The notes: generated by a model not told the origin, from the sequence alone. 64,000 nt of DNA from Marthasterias glacialis (GCA_911728455.2 OU452240.1:2232001-2296000), one strand, 5' to 3'; positions 10,410 to 21,860 are shown, counted from the stretch's first letter. Made by a program: numbers and translations.

Positions 10410-10659
10410 GCATTTTTTTTTGTAATATTCATTCGGTTTTAAATTTGTATAGTGATCGATATGTAATGGTTTAGCCAAAACATGGGATCATAAAAAAAAT
10501 GAAAAGTACCATTACGTGTTTCTTATACTTAACGAAAACGTGTTACCAATGGTTTAGAATGGAATCGTCGAGTACTCCTACATAATTTTTTTTTTAATTT
10601 GAAATTAAAAAACCGAATTGATATTTTTTCACGTATGCAAATTGTGTCGACCAGCATGC

Positions 10660-11200
10660 GCCTCATTCGGGCTAACGCGCGCGTCCTTTATCACACGGCC
10701 ACGACCCTGCCAGTTAAAAGCCGTTGAGGACCTCGCCGCCATTCTTATTTTCCCTTATTTAATAAGCCCTTCCCACGAAATGCGCTAATTACCTTCACGC
10801 ATGCGTACAGCCACGACTGGTGAGCAAACACCATCGAGTTGCGCACTAGGCAGACGCAACAACGCGTGTGCGTCACGCCACCACCAATCCCATACAAAAA
10901 GGCTCGATGCAACCTCTTTCCCAGGGGTGAATGATCTCGCAGCGCAATTTTGTTGGTACCGAGCAATACAGCTATAGCTCTATATGGTACCGAGGTACGA
11001 GAGGTATCGATACGGCCCGGCGCGGTGCGTCCACGGTTAGCGAGGCTGGGCGCGATAATGCGTCATCTTGCACGCCATTGGTATTAGTGCGCACGCGTGA
11101 CTGTGACGACATTAGCCGTGAGACGTCACACGTCCCCCGCCTTGATCCCCCTTGAAAACACGTCCATGATTTGTACACTTTATAACAAGAACGCCTTTAC
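10660..11200 (+). promoter_or_regulatory. GC/CpG-rich presumed promoter region of the PAN-F5/8C gene
   Basis: Unlike the AT-rich surroundings, this stretch is rich in CG dinucleotides (GCGCGCG, CGCGTG, GGCGCGATAATG). It carries GCGTCACGCC at about 10869, a CCAAT box just after it (CACCAATCCC), an A-rich CATACAAAAAGG, and CRE-like GACGTCACAC near 11123. It lies directly upstream of the first PAN exon. No transcript evidence is available, so the start site is unknown. Confidence 0.4.
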
Positions 11201-14200
11201 ATGCGGATCGGTATGGCCGACGTGTTCCGTTTTGTTCAGACACTCTACGGTCTGCTCAAACTATTACAAACAGTAACGACGATCACCAGTGCAACTGAAT
11301 TGAATAAACCGAAAATCCTGACTGGAGAAATCGACATCGGGGCACCTGTCAACTCGATCTTAACCGGACACCTGTACCGAAATCTCTCGAGGAGATCTGC
11401 CTTGCTTTGCGGAACATCATGTTTACACACCCCGGCATGTAAATCCTTCAATTTCTGCAAGGAGACAAAACGCTGCGAGATTAACCGTGCTACTGCGTCA
11501 GACTATCCCCAAGACTTGAAAACTACTCAAGGATGTTTGAACTATAACTTCAAGATCCGTAAGTTTATTTTTTTGTTTCTTCTCCATTTTACAATACTAA
11601 AGGACCAATTCTGTCATGTCATCTGTCGTTTGTGCTGCGAGACTTGGCCATGCGGTCTACAATCCCGGCCATAATGCTTGGGCGACCGTGCCAAAAATGT
11701 GTAACACTCTCCCCCGTCCCCCTCTCCCCCGGCCGCTCCCCCGTCCCCCCGCTCCCCCGTCCCCCGCTCCACCGATCAATGTTGTCTCAGGCCCGAACTT
11801 TGCTGAAAATGTTAACCGCAATGATTTTGTCGGGAATTTGTACAAAAACCGATTTGCAATAATTTTGTGAAATTCTGACGCATACGTCACTTCACGAAAA
11901 CGGTGACGATTTGTGCAGTCTCTCGATTCCATGGGGAAGGGGGCCGGGGGGAGGGGGTAATTTTTCTTAGCGCACCTTCCCCCAAAAACTTGTTACGCCA
12001 CTGCACAAGGGTTCAAAGTCGAGAGAAAAATAACATGTTATGATCGTCAGAACCAACGTTTGACCCAATCGAAGTGGGCACATTCTTGGCTGTGCGAAAC
12101 AAACCTAAAAACCGACAAAACTCTAAACGAACTCGATGCTTTCTTTTGAACGGGATCACAGGGATATCTCGATGCAATTTTTGCAGGCTGTTGGCCTTTT
12201 GGATGAACTATTAAAATTGAACCTTCAGAACAATACGAGAAATAATTCACTTGCAATAAAGTCATGTAAAGACCTAAGTATTCAATATAGACATGTAGCG
12301 TTCTCTTTGTAACAACGATTATACAATCTTAACATTATGGTTTTTAGGTGTTCTGGCATACCCGCCCGAACACCTGTTGAAATTGTTCTGTTTTATTTTC
12401 TTCTTCTTCTGTTTCCGAGCATTGTGTACCGTATATCTCAAGAATGCAAACTCCTATTAGCAGTGAAACTTGGTATATAGCAAGATAGTAACTTGTAAAT
12501 GGCACCGAGGCTGTTACGTCATGATGACGTCATCAGGTGTCGAATTACATTAAATAATAAATATTAATGAGAACATTCGTAACTTTTGAACTACAAAAGA
12601 TAATTTTGTATTTTTTTTCTGGATATGATAGGTCTGAAAAATCTGCACAAAACTTACATTAACATGAACCCACTGTGATCTTTGCTTCCGGTCGAAACCG
12701 GAAGTTATATGAAACAAATTATACAGCCAATGTGTTAAAAAAATTCATGTTTTTTTCTTGAAATCTTAAGTCACATATCTGACCTTTTTCAAAAAATGTA
12801 TAATGACGTCATCATATGTCACAGCGCCCTCTAGCTGCAGTTTTTTTTTAATTGTGAATTTATATTTCTAAAGCCATAAGTCGTATTACCTTTAAACCTG
12901 ATCCAAGCATAGAAGGTAACATAAAAATGAAGTAAAAGTTGTGACGACATGATGACGTCGTCAGATGTTAAATTATGCTAATTCAAAATGTAATATTTCA
13001 AAAATTATTTATTCCTCAACTACAAAAGTTATTCCCACAATTTTTACATCAAACCACACCGCACTTTTAATAGAATGACCCCACTTTGACCTTCACTTCC
13101 GGCTCAAACCGGAAGTTACAATGTAAAAATCATAAAACAAACTTGGTAGTCAATTTGAACATGGTTTCTGCTGTATGAAATCTTTAGACATCTGACCTTT
13201 GTAAGAAACTGTTGATGAAGGCATCATGTCACAGTGCCCTCCTGCATTTTGTACACAACGGAGTGGGCAGGACATAACTCCAGTTAGGAAGGTAGTTCAG
13301 AAACAAGACTACATAATGTTGTAGTTTTTGATCTTACCCTCCTAAGAATTCATTGTTATTGATTTTTGAGAATTTAATATTTAGCCATGTTTTGTACACA
13401 TAGTGACAGCAACAATAGACAACCATGTAATGATGAACTCATCACATATCGAATAAAGGCAAATCAAGATTATTGTTTTTTAATCACATCACATTAATTT
13501 CCACAGAATCTTTTGCACATTCCGGTTGTGAGATGTTTGAAGATTATTTGACCCAATATTTTGTTAAATCCACATACATGTACACATGCATTATTACATC
13601 TTAGATAAAGTTATTATATAGACAATATATTATTTGTGTAATCCATTCCATCATTACCCGAACACCTCGTGATTGTTCGTAACAATCACGGGACGTCTAG
13701 TTATTGTTAATATTATTCTGTCTTACTTCTGCATATTTCATGGAGTTGATTTGTTATTGTTATTTTTTCCAGCTTGCCGTGAACCTCTTGGGATGGAGAG
13801 TGGGGCAATTCCAGACAGCAGTTTGTCAGTTTCGTCTGTTTTTGAAGGCCAAAGTCGTTACTCTAAAGGCAGTGCCCGGCTAAACAAAAAGTGTAAACTC
13901 AATTTTCTGTTCTATTTAATACTTATATCAACTTAATAAATAAATACAGGTCGAATTGAAATAAATATATAGTTATTTTGAAAAAACGTGTAAAACACCA
14001 CGACTCGTAAAACTACAACTTACTCCAACTGCTCAAAATGAAGGTCATAGGTTACTTTGTTTGTTGCAAGATGAAACAAAAGCAAGCCAAACAATTGCAC
14101 TGCGCGTGCGTGACAATACCTTTAAACAGGCGATGGGGGACAGAAAACAGACGACGAGCGACGCACGACGGATGACAGGCGACGTCGTCCAACGTCCGTC

Positions 14201-15041
14201 ATGCGTTGTCCGTGGTTCGTCGTTCGTCGCCCTTTGCCCGAGCGCCGGACGACGGGCTACGGGCGATAGCAGATAAGGAATTTCATACGTTAATTAATGA
14301 TCAGCTCAATTCTTTAATAAAATGTTACCGTAATTCTCCTGTGAGAAATGGAGGGGGGGGGATACCCTTATAAAACATTGTTGTTTCTTTCCGCAGGTGC
14401 TTGGTGTCCTAGTGGTTCCGAAAACAGGCCATGGATCAAAGTGGATTTGCAGGGGACAGTTACAGTTACTGGCCTATCCACACAAGGAAATTCAATCGGT
14501 GGAGACTTCACTAAAACCTATCAAGTCAAGTTCAGTGACGATGGGCAAGCGTGGACGTTCGTGACCGGGCTTGATGGCTTACCGTTGGTGGTAAGCTCTC
14601 TGTAAACGACTCTTCTGCCCTGTAGCTCTCGTAAAGTCAGAATCTGCTGCAAAATTGCATGAAGATATATGAGCAGAATCATTGTCCAAAAGGCATCTTA
14701 ACCCATCTTGACGACTGGTCACTTCACAGTTTGACAAAAACAGCACCCTTTGTAATAATTGACCGCAAGCGCGCGCGTATGCAGTTAGTGAGAGTTCATC
14801 TTTCCATGCGCAGCCACAGGCCTGCTATAATCATGACGACACAGCCCCTTATCTCATTTTGTTTGTACAAACCGGAATGATGTTGTCGTCTGTGTTTAGT
14901 TTCAGGGAAACACTTACACCACTAAAGATAAAGCAGTGACAAACTACTTTCCAGCAGCCGTGAAGTTGAGATATGTTCAAATATTACCGCTCACGTCGAA
15001 TTACGTTAAATGCCTTCGTTTTGAAATACTTGGGTGCAGAG
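11201..15041 (+). CDS. Secreted PAN/apple plus F5/8 type C (discoidin) domain protein, 3' end not found
   Basis: Exons: 11201-11558, 13773-13892, 14397-14590 and 14900-15041, with phases 1, 1, 0, 1. About 271 residues are visible. Residues about 10-31 are a weak hydrophobic N-terminal stretch (LYGLLKLLQTV) that may be a signal peptide. The PAN/apple-like region has Cys70, 74, 80, 86, 92 and 112. The F5/8C domain runs from Cys121 (CREPLGMESG) through RPWIKVDLQGTVTVTG, TYQVKFSDDGQAW and VFQGN to the closing EILGC (Cys270). Such proteins are extracellular or cell-surface and bind glycans, lipids or partner proteins. The discoidin module is bounded by phase-1 introns on both sides, the classic exon-shuffling arrangement. 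The donor at 13893 was chosen to keep frame. The last donor (15042) shows the gene goes on, but no later exon was recognised before or after the gap. An exon upstream of 11201 is possible. Confidence is high for the domains, lower for the start. Confidence 0.85.
12340..13700 (+). mobile_element. Probable non-autonomous Helitron-like element with internal direct repeats, intron 1
   Basis: The right end has a perfect 10-bp stem, CGTGATTGTT-CGT-AACAATCACG (13668-13690), then 6 bp and CTAG (13697-13700) followed by T, as Helitron 3' ends do. The body holds two diverged copies of a roughly 430-bp unit (about 12510-12840 and 12940-13250), each with ATGACGTCATC-type motifs, CTTCCGG..AAACCGGAAGTTA, ATCTGACCTTT and CAC AG(C/T)GCCCTC. 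The left boundary is uncertain; GAACACCTG near 12375 echoes the right subterminal CCCGAACACCT. Confidence 0.45.
14100..14275. repeat. CGACG-rich imperfect inverted repeat in intron 2
   Basis: About 170 bp of CGACG/CGTCG words, forward words on the left and their complements on the right around GGCGACGTCGTCC. It differs sharply in composition from the AT-rich flanks. No protein signal. Confidence 0.5.
14718..14850. mobile_element. GCTGTGTCGTCAT-terminal MITE, truncated copy 4, intron 3
   Basis: Only the right half is clear: TTCACAGTTTGACAAAAAC, a GCGCGCGCG tract, GAGAGTTCATCTTTCCATGC and the right end CTATAATCATGACGACACAG. Confidence 0.7.
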
Positions 15042-15059
15042 GTAAATACATTTGCAACC

Positions 15060-15550
15060 CGTTTTCTGCTATATTTTTTAGCATTGTTTCACGTTGTCTA
15101 TAATTATTGATTCAACCATTGCACGTTTTCCGTATTGTGTCAACCATAGTTTTGCCAAAAAAAGTTTTGCTACGCGTTTTCTGTAGTTTTCACTGTTTTG
15201 CTGCACGTTTTCTGCGGTTTTAGCCATTGTTTTGCTACCAGTTTCTGTCTGTAATTTTCTCCATTAATTCTGTAGTTTTCACAATGTTTTGCAACGAATT
15301 GTCTGTATTGCGTCATCAGTGTTTTACTTCACATTTGCTGCAGTGTTTAAACCAATGTTTTGCAACACGTTTTCTGTATTACTTAAACCCATTGTCATAC
15401 TACGAGATCTTTGAACCATTGTTTTGCTAAACGCTTTTACAAGTGTTTTGTCCAAACGCTGTTTACCTATACACGTTTTCTGTGTAATAATTCGAAGAAA
15501 AGTTGTTTTAGCTGCGCGTTTTAGCTCCACGTTTTCGTTTTGTTTTTAAT
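15060..15550. repeat. Degenerate tandem array of an ACGTTTTCTGTA...CCATTGTTTTGC unit
   Basis: About a dozen irregular copies of a 35-45 bp motif, including ACGTTTTCTG, GTAGTTTT and CAATGTTTTGC, follow the last recognised exon. They are too diverged for an exact period by eye. No coding signal. Confidence 0.7.
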
Positions 15551-16017
15551 CCAATGTTATGTTAACTATAAGTAGTTGCGTTCATTACTATATCCTTATT
15601 CAGTTGCGTGCGTGTATACCGTTACTGATGAAGTTTAAGGTCTAACTTTCTTTGTAAAGGGAAAAGACAGAAGCTGATGAGTTTCGTTTTCTCTTTTGTT
15701 ACCCTTTAGGATAATGATGAAACGGGTACGGATGTTCACTTGATGGGTAATCTTGGCAAATAACGCCAGGTTAGTATACAAGGAATAAATGACATCTCCA
15801 ACGTCTAGCACTAGCTTTTCGTGTAATCCCATCAGTCTAGATATTGGCTACTTTAAGATATTCTACAAAAGCATTAATATTATTAACACTTAAATTAATT
15901 GTTGGTTACAATTGAGCCATAAAAGAGTTCGTCACCAGAATTATGTTTCAAAAAAATATTCGAAATTAAATCATGCTAGTGATGTATAATTATTTATACT
16001 CAATTCTGTCTCTTCAC
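15551..16017. other. No recognisable feature
   Basis: Unique-looking AT-rich sequence. The 65-codon reverse frame at 15635-15832 has no recognisable domain. Confidence 0.5.
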
Positions 16018-16322
16018 TGGGGTCGACTTCAAAAAGCACTAAGGTTTCTTTCTCTGCCTTTCACCTCTGTGGACCCCGGTTCGAATCCCGGACTGGAGCC
16101 TTGCATGTGGATTGGGTTTTCAGTCCCTACCTGATTGCGTGGGTTTTCCCTAATTGGGCTTTTTCCTCCCACATCTGAAACTGACATTTCATCATCATCT
16201 TCTCTACACAGGTATCTTCAGGCCTACGGGTCAGAGTGCTAGGCACTTTTGAGGGTCCCTTGGTTTCGTTACCAGAAAGATATAAAATATAAAAAATAAA
16301 ATAAAAATAAAACAAATTCATC
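16018..16322 (+). mobile_element. tRNA-derived SINE, family S2
   Basis: A Pol III B-box-like GGTTCGAATCCC lies at 16078 after a degraded tRNA-like head, followed by GGACTGGAGCCTTGCATGTG, TTTTCCTCCCACATCTGAAA, TGCTAGGCACTTTTGAGGGT and an AAAATAAAATAAAA tail. Reverse-strand relatives are at 46056-46318 and, more diverged, 21595-21860. Confidence 0.8.
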
Positions 16323-16405
16323 TTAAGATTAGTAATTGTTAATATTGATGCCGTTAGTGATTTGTGTGACACCACACTTTCCTTTATAGCAATTAAAGAT
16401 CGATA

Positions 16406-16505
16406 NNNNNNNNNNNNNNNNNNNNNNNNNNNNNNNNNNNNNNNNNNNNNNNNNNNNNNNNNNNNNNNNNNNNNNNNNNNNNNNNNNNNNNNNNNNNNNN
16501 NNNNN
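16406..16505. other. Assembly gap of exactly 100 N
   Basis: A run of 100 N, the usual symbol for a gap of unknown size. Exons of the PAN-F5/8C gene could be missing here. The 205-codon reverse frame spanning it is an artefact. Confidence 0.98.
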
Positions 16506-17880
16506 CCCAACGCTATAGTATGTACTGATGAATTATTCTGAGGTAAGTGAAAAGATCGCTCATTCGATGGAATTAGGTTTGTATCTCTCTCACAAACATC
16601 ATGATGGAGTATCGCTTTAAATGGATGGCACTTAAGCCCGACAGTGTCTGAACGGAATAAATAACTTTGTTCTGGACGGTTAAAATGAGCTTGAGGTTTG
16701 ATACCGTCCATCAATCTCGGTTTAATAAAGTCCGCATCAAACATCGCGCCAAAATATACATTATCAATAATGTTACGGCGTGTACCTGTGAGAGATCACT
16801 GGTTCGCGAAGTGATGGGACCCTTGCTTGTGCACTCTCCTTAATGTTATCTTTGGACATGGGACCAATGAAAATGTTGAAGTAGAAACTATACTCCGTCG
16901 GGTGCCCGGAAGAAGAACGTATAACGACTGTGTGACCGGCAAAAGGTCGTAAGCAATCACTGTCCATAATTGTGTCTCAAGAAAACTGAGTGTGAACGTT
17001 TGGTCATTTTTGTTGCCATATTGTAAGTCACTCAGGAAAGTTAGAAACCTCACAGGAATAGAAACACATGTCTTGGGTGTAATTCTAGCAAGTAATAAAT
17101 AACAGCTATGCCCTCTATGCCCTTTTTGTCCTTCAAAAGAGTGATGATATTGCTTGTGACCTTCTGCTTGGCAAAAAGTTGTAATTTGTGTGCCTGGAAA
17201 ATTTTCTCAAAGTTATATGTTGTTGAATCAATTTTGTTAAAATTTTGCTCGGAGTATTTTGATAAAACAGTGGTGCTTAACTTTGATTATACAGACCGAG
17301 TTACTGTGAAGTTAGCTGTGCTTTCCTTGCAGTGTAGGACCCTACAAAATGTTTGAGAAACGATTAAACTCATCAAGTTAGTTTTCCTTGAAATCCACAG
17401 GGTTCTCTATTTTGACTCAATCATCCTACATCCGTAAGATTTATCCGGCTTGCAAAGCCAAAGATCTAAAGATTGTATACGCCAGAGTTTGTTCATACAC
17501 ATGGAGTGAGAAAAGAAGAAGAAGTAGGCCTGTCATTAATAAAGACAAGTAGCTCAGGCATTGAGTTCTGGGAATGGTATGGTATCCATTCCTAATTTTC
17601 CCTCTGGATTGAACTAGGATAACCCGCGTGTGGGGAAACTGTTAACTCCCTGGTGCACACCCTTTAAAGACCACGTGCACCAATGACGCATACCAGCGAC
17701 CCCAGCTTACTTGACGTCAGACAATCTAGCTGTATGTAATTGGAGTTTGCCCGCGGAACTTTTTCATTAGTGACAAGCGACATGTTATAGATGTGCCACA
17801 TCATTATATGAAGTAGTTTGACGTCATGGGTATTGCATCCGCGTTTTCAGACATTTTTTTTAAATATTTTTTTTTTATGG
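16506..17880. other. No recognisable gene
   Basis: Mixed-composition sequence with short open frames only, the longest about 85 codons, none with a recognisable domain or good splice context. Some may be diverged exons. Confidence 0.4.
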
Positions 17881-17955
17881 AAGTCGCCCAAAACAAGGCA
17901 CAAAGGCCACTCGAGGTGAGGGCTAAAAAAGAAAGAGAAAGGAAATGAAAGCGCA
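17881..17955 (-). repeat. SINE body fragment
   Basis: Reads CGCCCAAAACAAGGCACAAA then GGCCACTCGAGGTGAGGGCT, matching the reverse complement of the SINE body at 53642-53995. Confidence 0.6.
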
Positions 17956-18780
17956 GAGAATTATGATAACAGAAGCCTATTCACATTGCGCTTGATGACG
18001 TTACATGACTTGATGACGTTACATGCCTCAATACATCTTGTTTTAATTTAATATAATTTATTTAGAAAGCCAGTAAATTAAATAATAAATAATGAATAAA
18101 TAAATAAATAAATCACGGGAGGAAAATAGCCTGGTATTATTTTTGTATTATTTATATTTGTTGTGTACCTATTTATTTATATATTTTGTAATTTGTTATA
18201 ATCACACAACCATCACAAACAAATCCGGTTAAATTGGAGAAAAGGTCAAAACTGAAACGTGTGGATTGACTTTCTTGGAACTAGCGTACATTCCCTTTAA
18301 AACAAAACTTCAACCCAACACAAAAAGGCGCATGAGATCATATGACCGTACGTCACGTGTATTCAGTACGCCGTACACGGCGCCGCGAGGCGGGGTAGCG
18401 GTCGTGAACTTCGGTGTAGATTCCCGGCAATTATCGATCGCTACCTCTCCATGCCGGAGTTATGTACGCCGTCAGATTGCTTGCTTTGCCCCATCATCGG
18501 TGGGCAAAGAAGTCACCGAGGTCAACCTTTACCACGGGATGGATTCTGAGGGGAAGTCAAGTCATTCTTGCAGGGGCGAGATTCTTTGTGAACCCCCCCC
18601 CCCTCCCTTACCATTATTTTATCGTGGCTTATAATTTACATAAACCGCATAAAGCTATACCATTGGGAGAATTAAGGTATGGGACAATTTTTTTTTTATT
18701 ATCATAATGTTCAATGTAAGAGGCTCATAAAAGATTTTGCACTACATTATTTGTTCCCCATATATTATGGCTAATCCCTT
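17956..18780. other. No gene recognised; (AAAT)n and GC-richer patch
   Basis: ATAAATAAATAAATAA repeats occur around 18090-18115. A GC-richer patch at 18330-18600 supports a 122-codon frame (18266-18634) that ends in poly-Pro from a C run and has no recognisable domain. Confidence 0.35.
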
Positions 18781-18784
18781 CTCT

Positions 18785-18915
18785 TTACGATAAGTTTACT
18801 GGGTTCTTTTACGAGCGTTACACAACACACGGGACCAACGGCTTTACGTCCCATCCGAAGGACGCAGCAATAATGGTCACGTGTCTTGCTTAAGGACAAC
18901 TGGTTGTATATAAAA
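18785..18915 (-). repeat. tRNA-headed SINE fragment, family S1
   Basis: Contains GGGTTCTTTTACG, ACACACGGGACCAACGGCTT, TACGTCCCATCCGAAGGACG and GTCTTGCTTAAGGAC, all in the order of the reverse complement of 52470-52590. Confidence 0.75.
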
Positions 18916-20516
18916 CCGTATCAAAACGAACGTTGTAGCCATGTCTCACGAGGTTATTCAGTCAACTAGTTCAGGCAATCTGGGAAGAAGAAACAAACTA
19001 GCGTTTCATTTTCTGTTGGTTGATAGTTAGACAAAGTTAGAAAAACTCTTTATGTTACCAACAAGTTCATTGTGAATGCTGTGCAGCTGCCCCCATCTAG
19101 AATGCCTCGTTTAACATCCATTTGATTGTATCAAGTTCAGAAGAAAGTTTGAAATTCCCCAAGACGACTGCTTTTGGGCCCTTCGTTTGCTGATAAACAA
19201 AACCGTGCTGGTTGGCATAGACAGCCAAATGTAGCAACACATTCAAATCTTGTTGACAGACGTTGTGACCAAATTCAACATTTTTGCACACTTTCTGTTT
19301 AAAGAAAATGCATGTGTTCTTTGCACGTCATGGATACGATACACCTAAAGACTAGTTAAATAAATAAATACAAAAATGATTTCGTCAGGAACTGCAGGGC
19401 AGGAGGCAACTTTGCATCCGTCATGTTGGCAGTTTTTCCAATGGTTGTAATTTTGTTGTTTAAGTACCTGAAACCACCTAAAATGGTTTCAACTTTGTGA
19501 ATGGAAATGCGAAGTTATACTGTAACAAAACTGAGTTAATAGGATTAATTTTTTTAATTACACCCAAATTTCATTAAACAAAATGGAAGAAAAATAAGGA
19601 AGATTTTTCCGTCCAAGTTTGATGAAATTTTGAGGGTGATTTAGAAAGGGAAAGAAAGCAAAGAAAGAAAAGAATGTTTCGAATGTTTTTTATTTATTTA
19701 CTTTCTGTTCTTTTTTTTCAATGTTTTGTTTTGGTCTTTGTTAGTTAGTTATTTTGTTTTTTACAATTACCATTTCCTTGGTTTTTTACATTCACATCTA
19801 GCAGGAGCCACCCAGCTTTCAATGATTACATTATTCTTGCGTTCTCTAACAGTCTTGCCTTCGAATAATTAGAGTGGTTACCAGTCCCTGGAATTTCGAT
19901 ATCATAATCTTCATAAGTAGGAAGCCTGTAATATTCCCTTTGTTGTAAGTTAAGTGTTCCATGGATGGAAGCGATTGGAGAACTTGCTACACCAAAAACC
20001 AGTGGACCATGAAACCTTTTGTGTATGCCTCAAGTGACTTCTCGTTCAAACAATGTGGTATACCAAAACGCACTGGAGCATTATGGAGGTTTGGTTTGTC
20101 CTTTCCATTGTTTTCTAGTTTTTTTCCTCACAAACTTCTTATTTCCACTCTGCTGGTTTTCAATAAAGCCCACCAGGGCGACCGACATAATCATGAAGGC
20201 TGCTTGCGTGATCGGAATGAGGTCATCACGTCCACTAAAACGCTAAGTATCGGCTAATTTTTCCCAAGGACATGCACGTTCACAATATTCTTGTTCAAAT
20301 TTTGCGATCAACTTAATTTGATTCTTTTTTTTTGTTCACTGGGCTAATTTTGTTTGCTATTTCTTTCTTTTGTATTGTTATTTATTCATATTTCTGTAAA
20401 TTAATGTGTAAGATTATTGTAAATCAGAAACTTTTTAAACTAGCAATTTAAATTCTGCTTCTGGTAGCGAATAGCACGCTTTCTTTTAATATGCCATTTT
20501 ATTATTTATTATATTA
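18916..20516. other. No recognisable gene
   Basis: AT-rich with short homopolymers. The 98-codon frame at 19961-20257 and reverse frame at 19097-19291 show no recognisable domain. Confidence 0.4.
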
Positions 20517-20518
20517 TA

Positions 20519-20768
20519 CGGAAGCGTGTTGCCGCCACGTGAATAAAAAAATCTCTCTTATCGTGTGCGTGGTACGTACACTATAGTTATCTTATACGTA
20601 CACGATAATTATCGTGTACGTACACAACAAGTTCAAACTTATTGTGTACGTACACTGTAAATCATACGTACATGATAAATTATCAGTGCGTACATAATAC
20701 GAGTGAGATTTTAAGAATGGATAAAAGTGGAGATTTCTTTTTATGCACGGGGCGGCAATAAGCTTCCG
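20519..20768. mobile_element. CGGAAGCGT foldback element with CGTACACGATAA repeats, short copy
   Basis: Left end CGGAAGCGTGTTGCCGCCAC, right end the complement of CGGAAGCTTATTGCCGC, flanked by TA on both sides. The interior holds several ACGTACACGATAA / TTATCGTGTACGT words in both orientations. Confidence 0.8.
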
Positions 20769-21221
20769 TAATTATATAAGTAACTCCAAAAAAAATAAAA
20801 AAATAAATACAAATGTTTAGCGTAATGAGAATATCAGCCTACACCAACAAAACGTTTGCGTTCAGAGGATCAGACGTAACATGTCTAAAAAAATAGGCAA
20901 TGTTAACACAGAAGAATTTAGCATTGTCCGTATCAAATTACTGATTAAACATTTTGCATAATGACATAAACCCAAATTAGTTTTGATCAATCGTTAAGCA
21001 ATTTTAATTAGACTGCCTGAGAAGGCATTGCCAGACCCCACGGATTGTGCGGGGGATATCCTGCGCCAAAGCCATTGGTATCTCAGTTGATTAAGCCGGA
21101 TAATGATTGAGATTCGCCGGTCAAAACTCAAACATAGACTGATTATTTTTAGGTATGCGCGGAATGAGTAATATGGTAATGCCGACTGATGTGTGTTGTG
21201 CTTCAATAGTTGCCAAGGGAA
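20769..21221. other. No recognisable gene
   Basis: Low-complexity A-rich start, then unique-looking sequence without coding signal. Confidence 0.4.
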
Positions 21222-21495
21222 TGGCCAAAGATTATAGAGCGCCGAAGGCACAAGATGGGGGAACTGGGCCTCTATCTACAGTTGGAAAGTGAAATACGCA
21301 TGGGCGCCATTTCGGCAAGTGAATGCCTGTGTTTCCCATTGATAGCAATTGTCCTTGTCTACGCTGGTCCACACGTATCAGTGTTGTATCAATAGAGTCA
21401 CTTGCCGAAATGGCGTCCAGTGAGATTTCACATTTCCGCCAGAGTTCCCCATCTTGCGCCGACGGCGCTCTATAATCTTTGGTAATGGCCACAAT
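21222..21495. mobile_element. MITE with ~95-bp imperfect terminal inverted repeats
   Basis: Left arm GAATGGCCAAAGATTATAGA then GCGCCG..GGCACAAGATGGGG and GGCGCCATTTCGGCAAGTGA; right arm is its complement, from TCACTTGCCGAAATGGCG to CGGCGCTCTATAATCTTTGG. The central loop is about 80 bp. The reverse 109-codon frame is a by-product. Confidence 0.8.
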
Positions 21496-21594
21496 GTCGA
21501 GTTGAGAGGGCACCTGAACCAGTTCTGAACCCACCGTGGCGCTCTCTGTAGGCTCGGTCAAGAGAGTTCGAGAGAGAGGGTGTCCTAACTGAGA

Positions 21595-21860
21595 GGAAAA
21601 CCCAGGAAATATATATATTTTTTTTATTGATGTACCTTTCTGTTAATGAAAGGGATCTCCATAATTGGCCCATAGGCATGAAGAAACCTGAGAAAGACGA
21701 TGAAGAGGTGTTCAGTTTTAGATTTTGGAGGAGAACCTCAAAATTAATATAGTAAAACCTAATCCACATGCAATGTGCTCCGGTCTGAGGTAGGATTCGA
21801 ACCAAAGACCACAGAGGTGAGATGCAGGGTAAGATACCACTAAAACCAGATACCACACTT
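21595..21860 (-). mobile_element. tRNA-derived SINE, family S2, diverged
   Basis: Reverse-strand order ATCCACATGCAA, TAGGATTCGAACC (B box complement), CCACAGAGGTGA and a GCAGGGTAAG head, matching the S2 SINE at 46056-46318. Confidence 0.65.

Larger units (their letters stand above)
8889..10421. repeat. Near-identical 767-bp tandem duplication
   Basis: 8889-9655 is repeated as 9656-10421 at an offset of exactly 767, with only a handful of differences visible (for example GGACATTAAT against GGACATCAAT, and ACCGCCGGC against ACCGCTGGC). The unit is the 3' flank block that also occurs once, more diverged, behind copy 1 (2440-3210). Two identical 70-codon open frames (9122-9334 and 9889-10101) are a by-product and not supported as genes. 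Confidence 0.92.

Noticed and set aside
16127..16744. A 205-codon reverse frame
   Set aside because: It spans the 100-N gap and part of a SINE; most of its length is N or repeat.
18266..18634. 122-codon frame
   Set aside because: Its C-terminal poly-Pro comes from a C homopolymer; no domain and no splice context.
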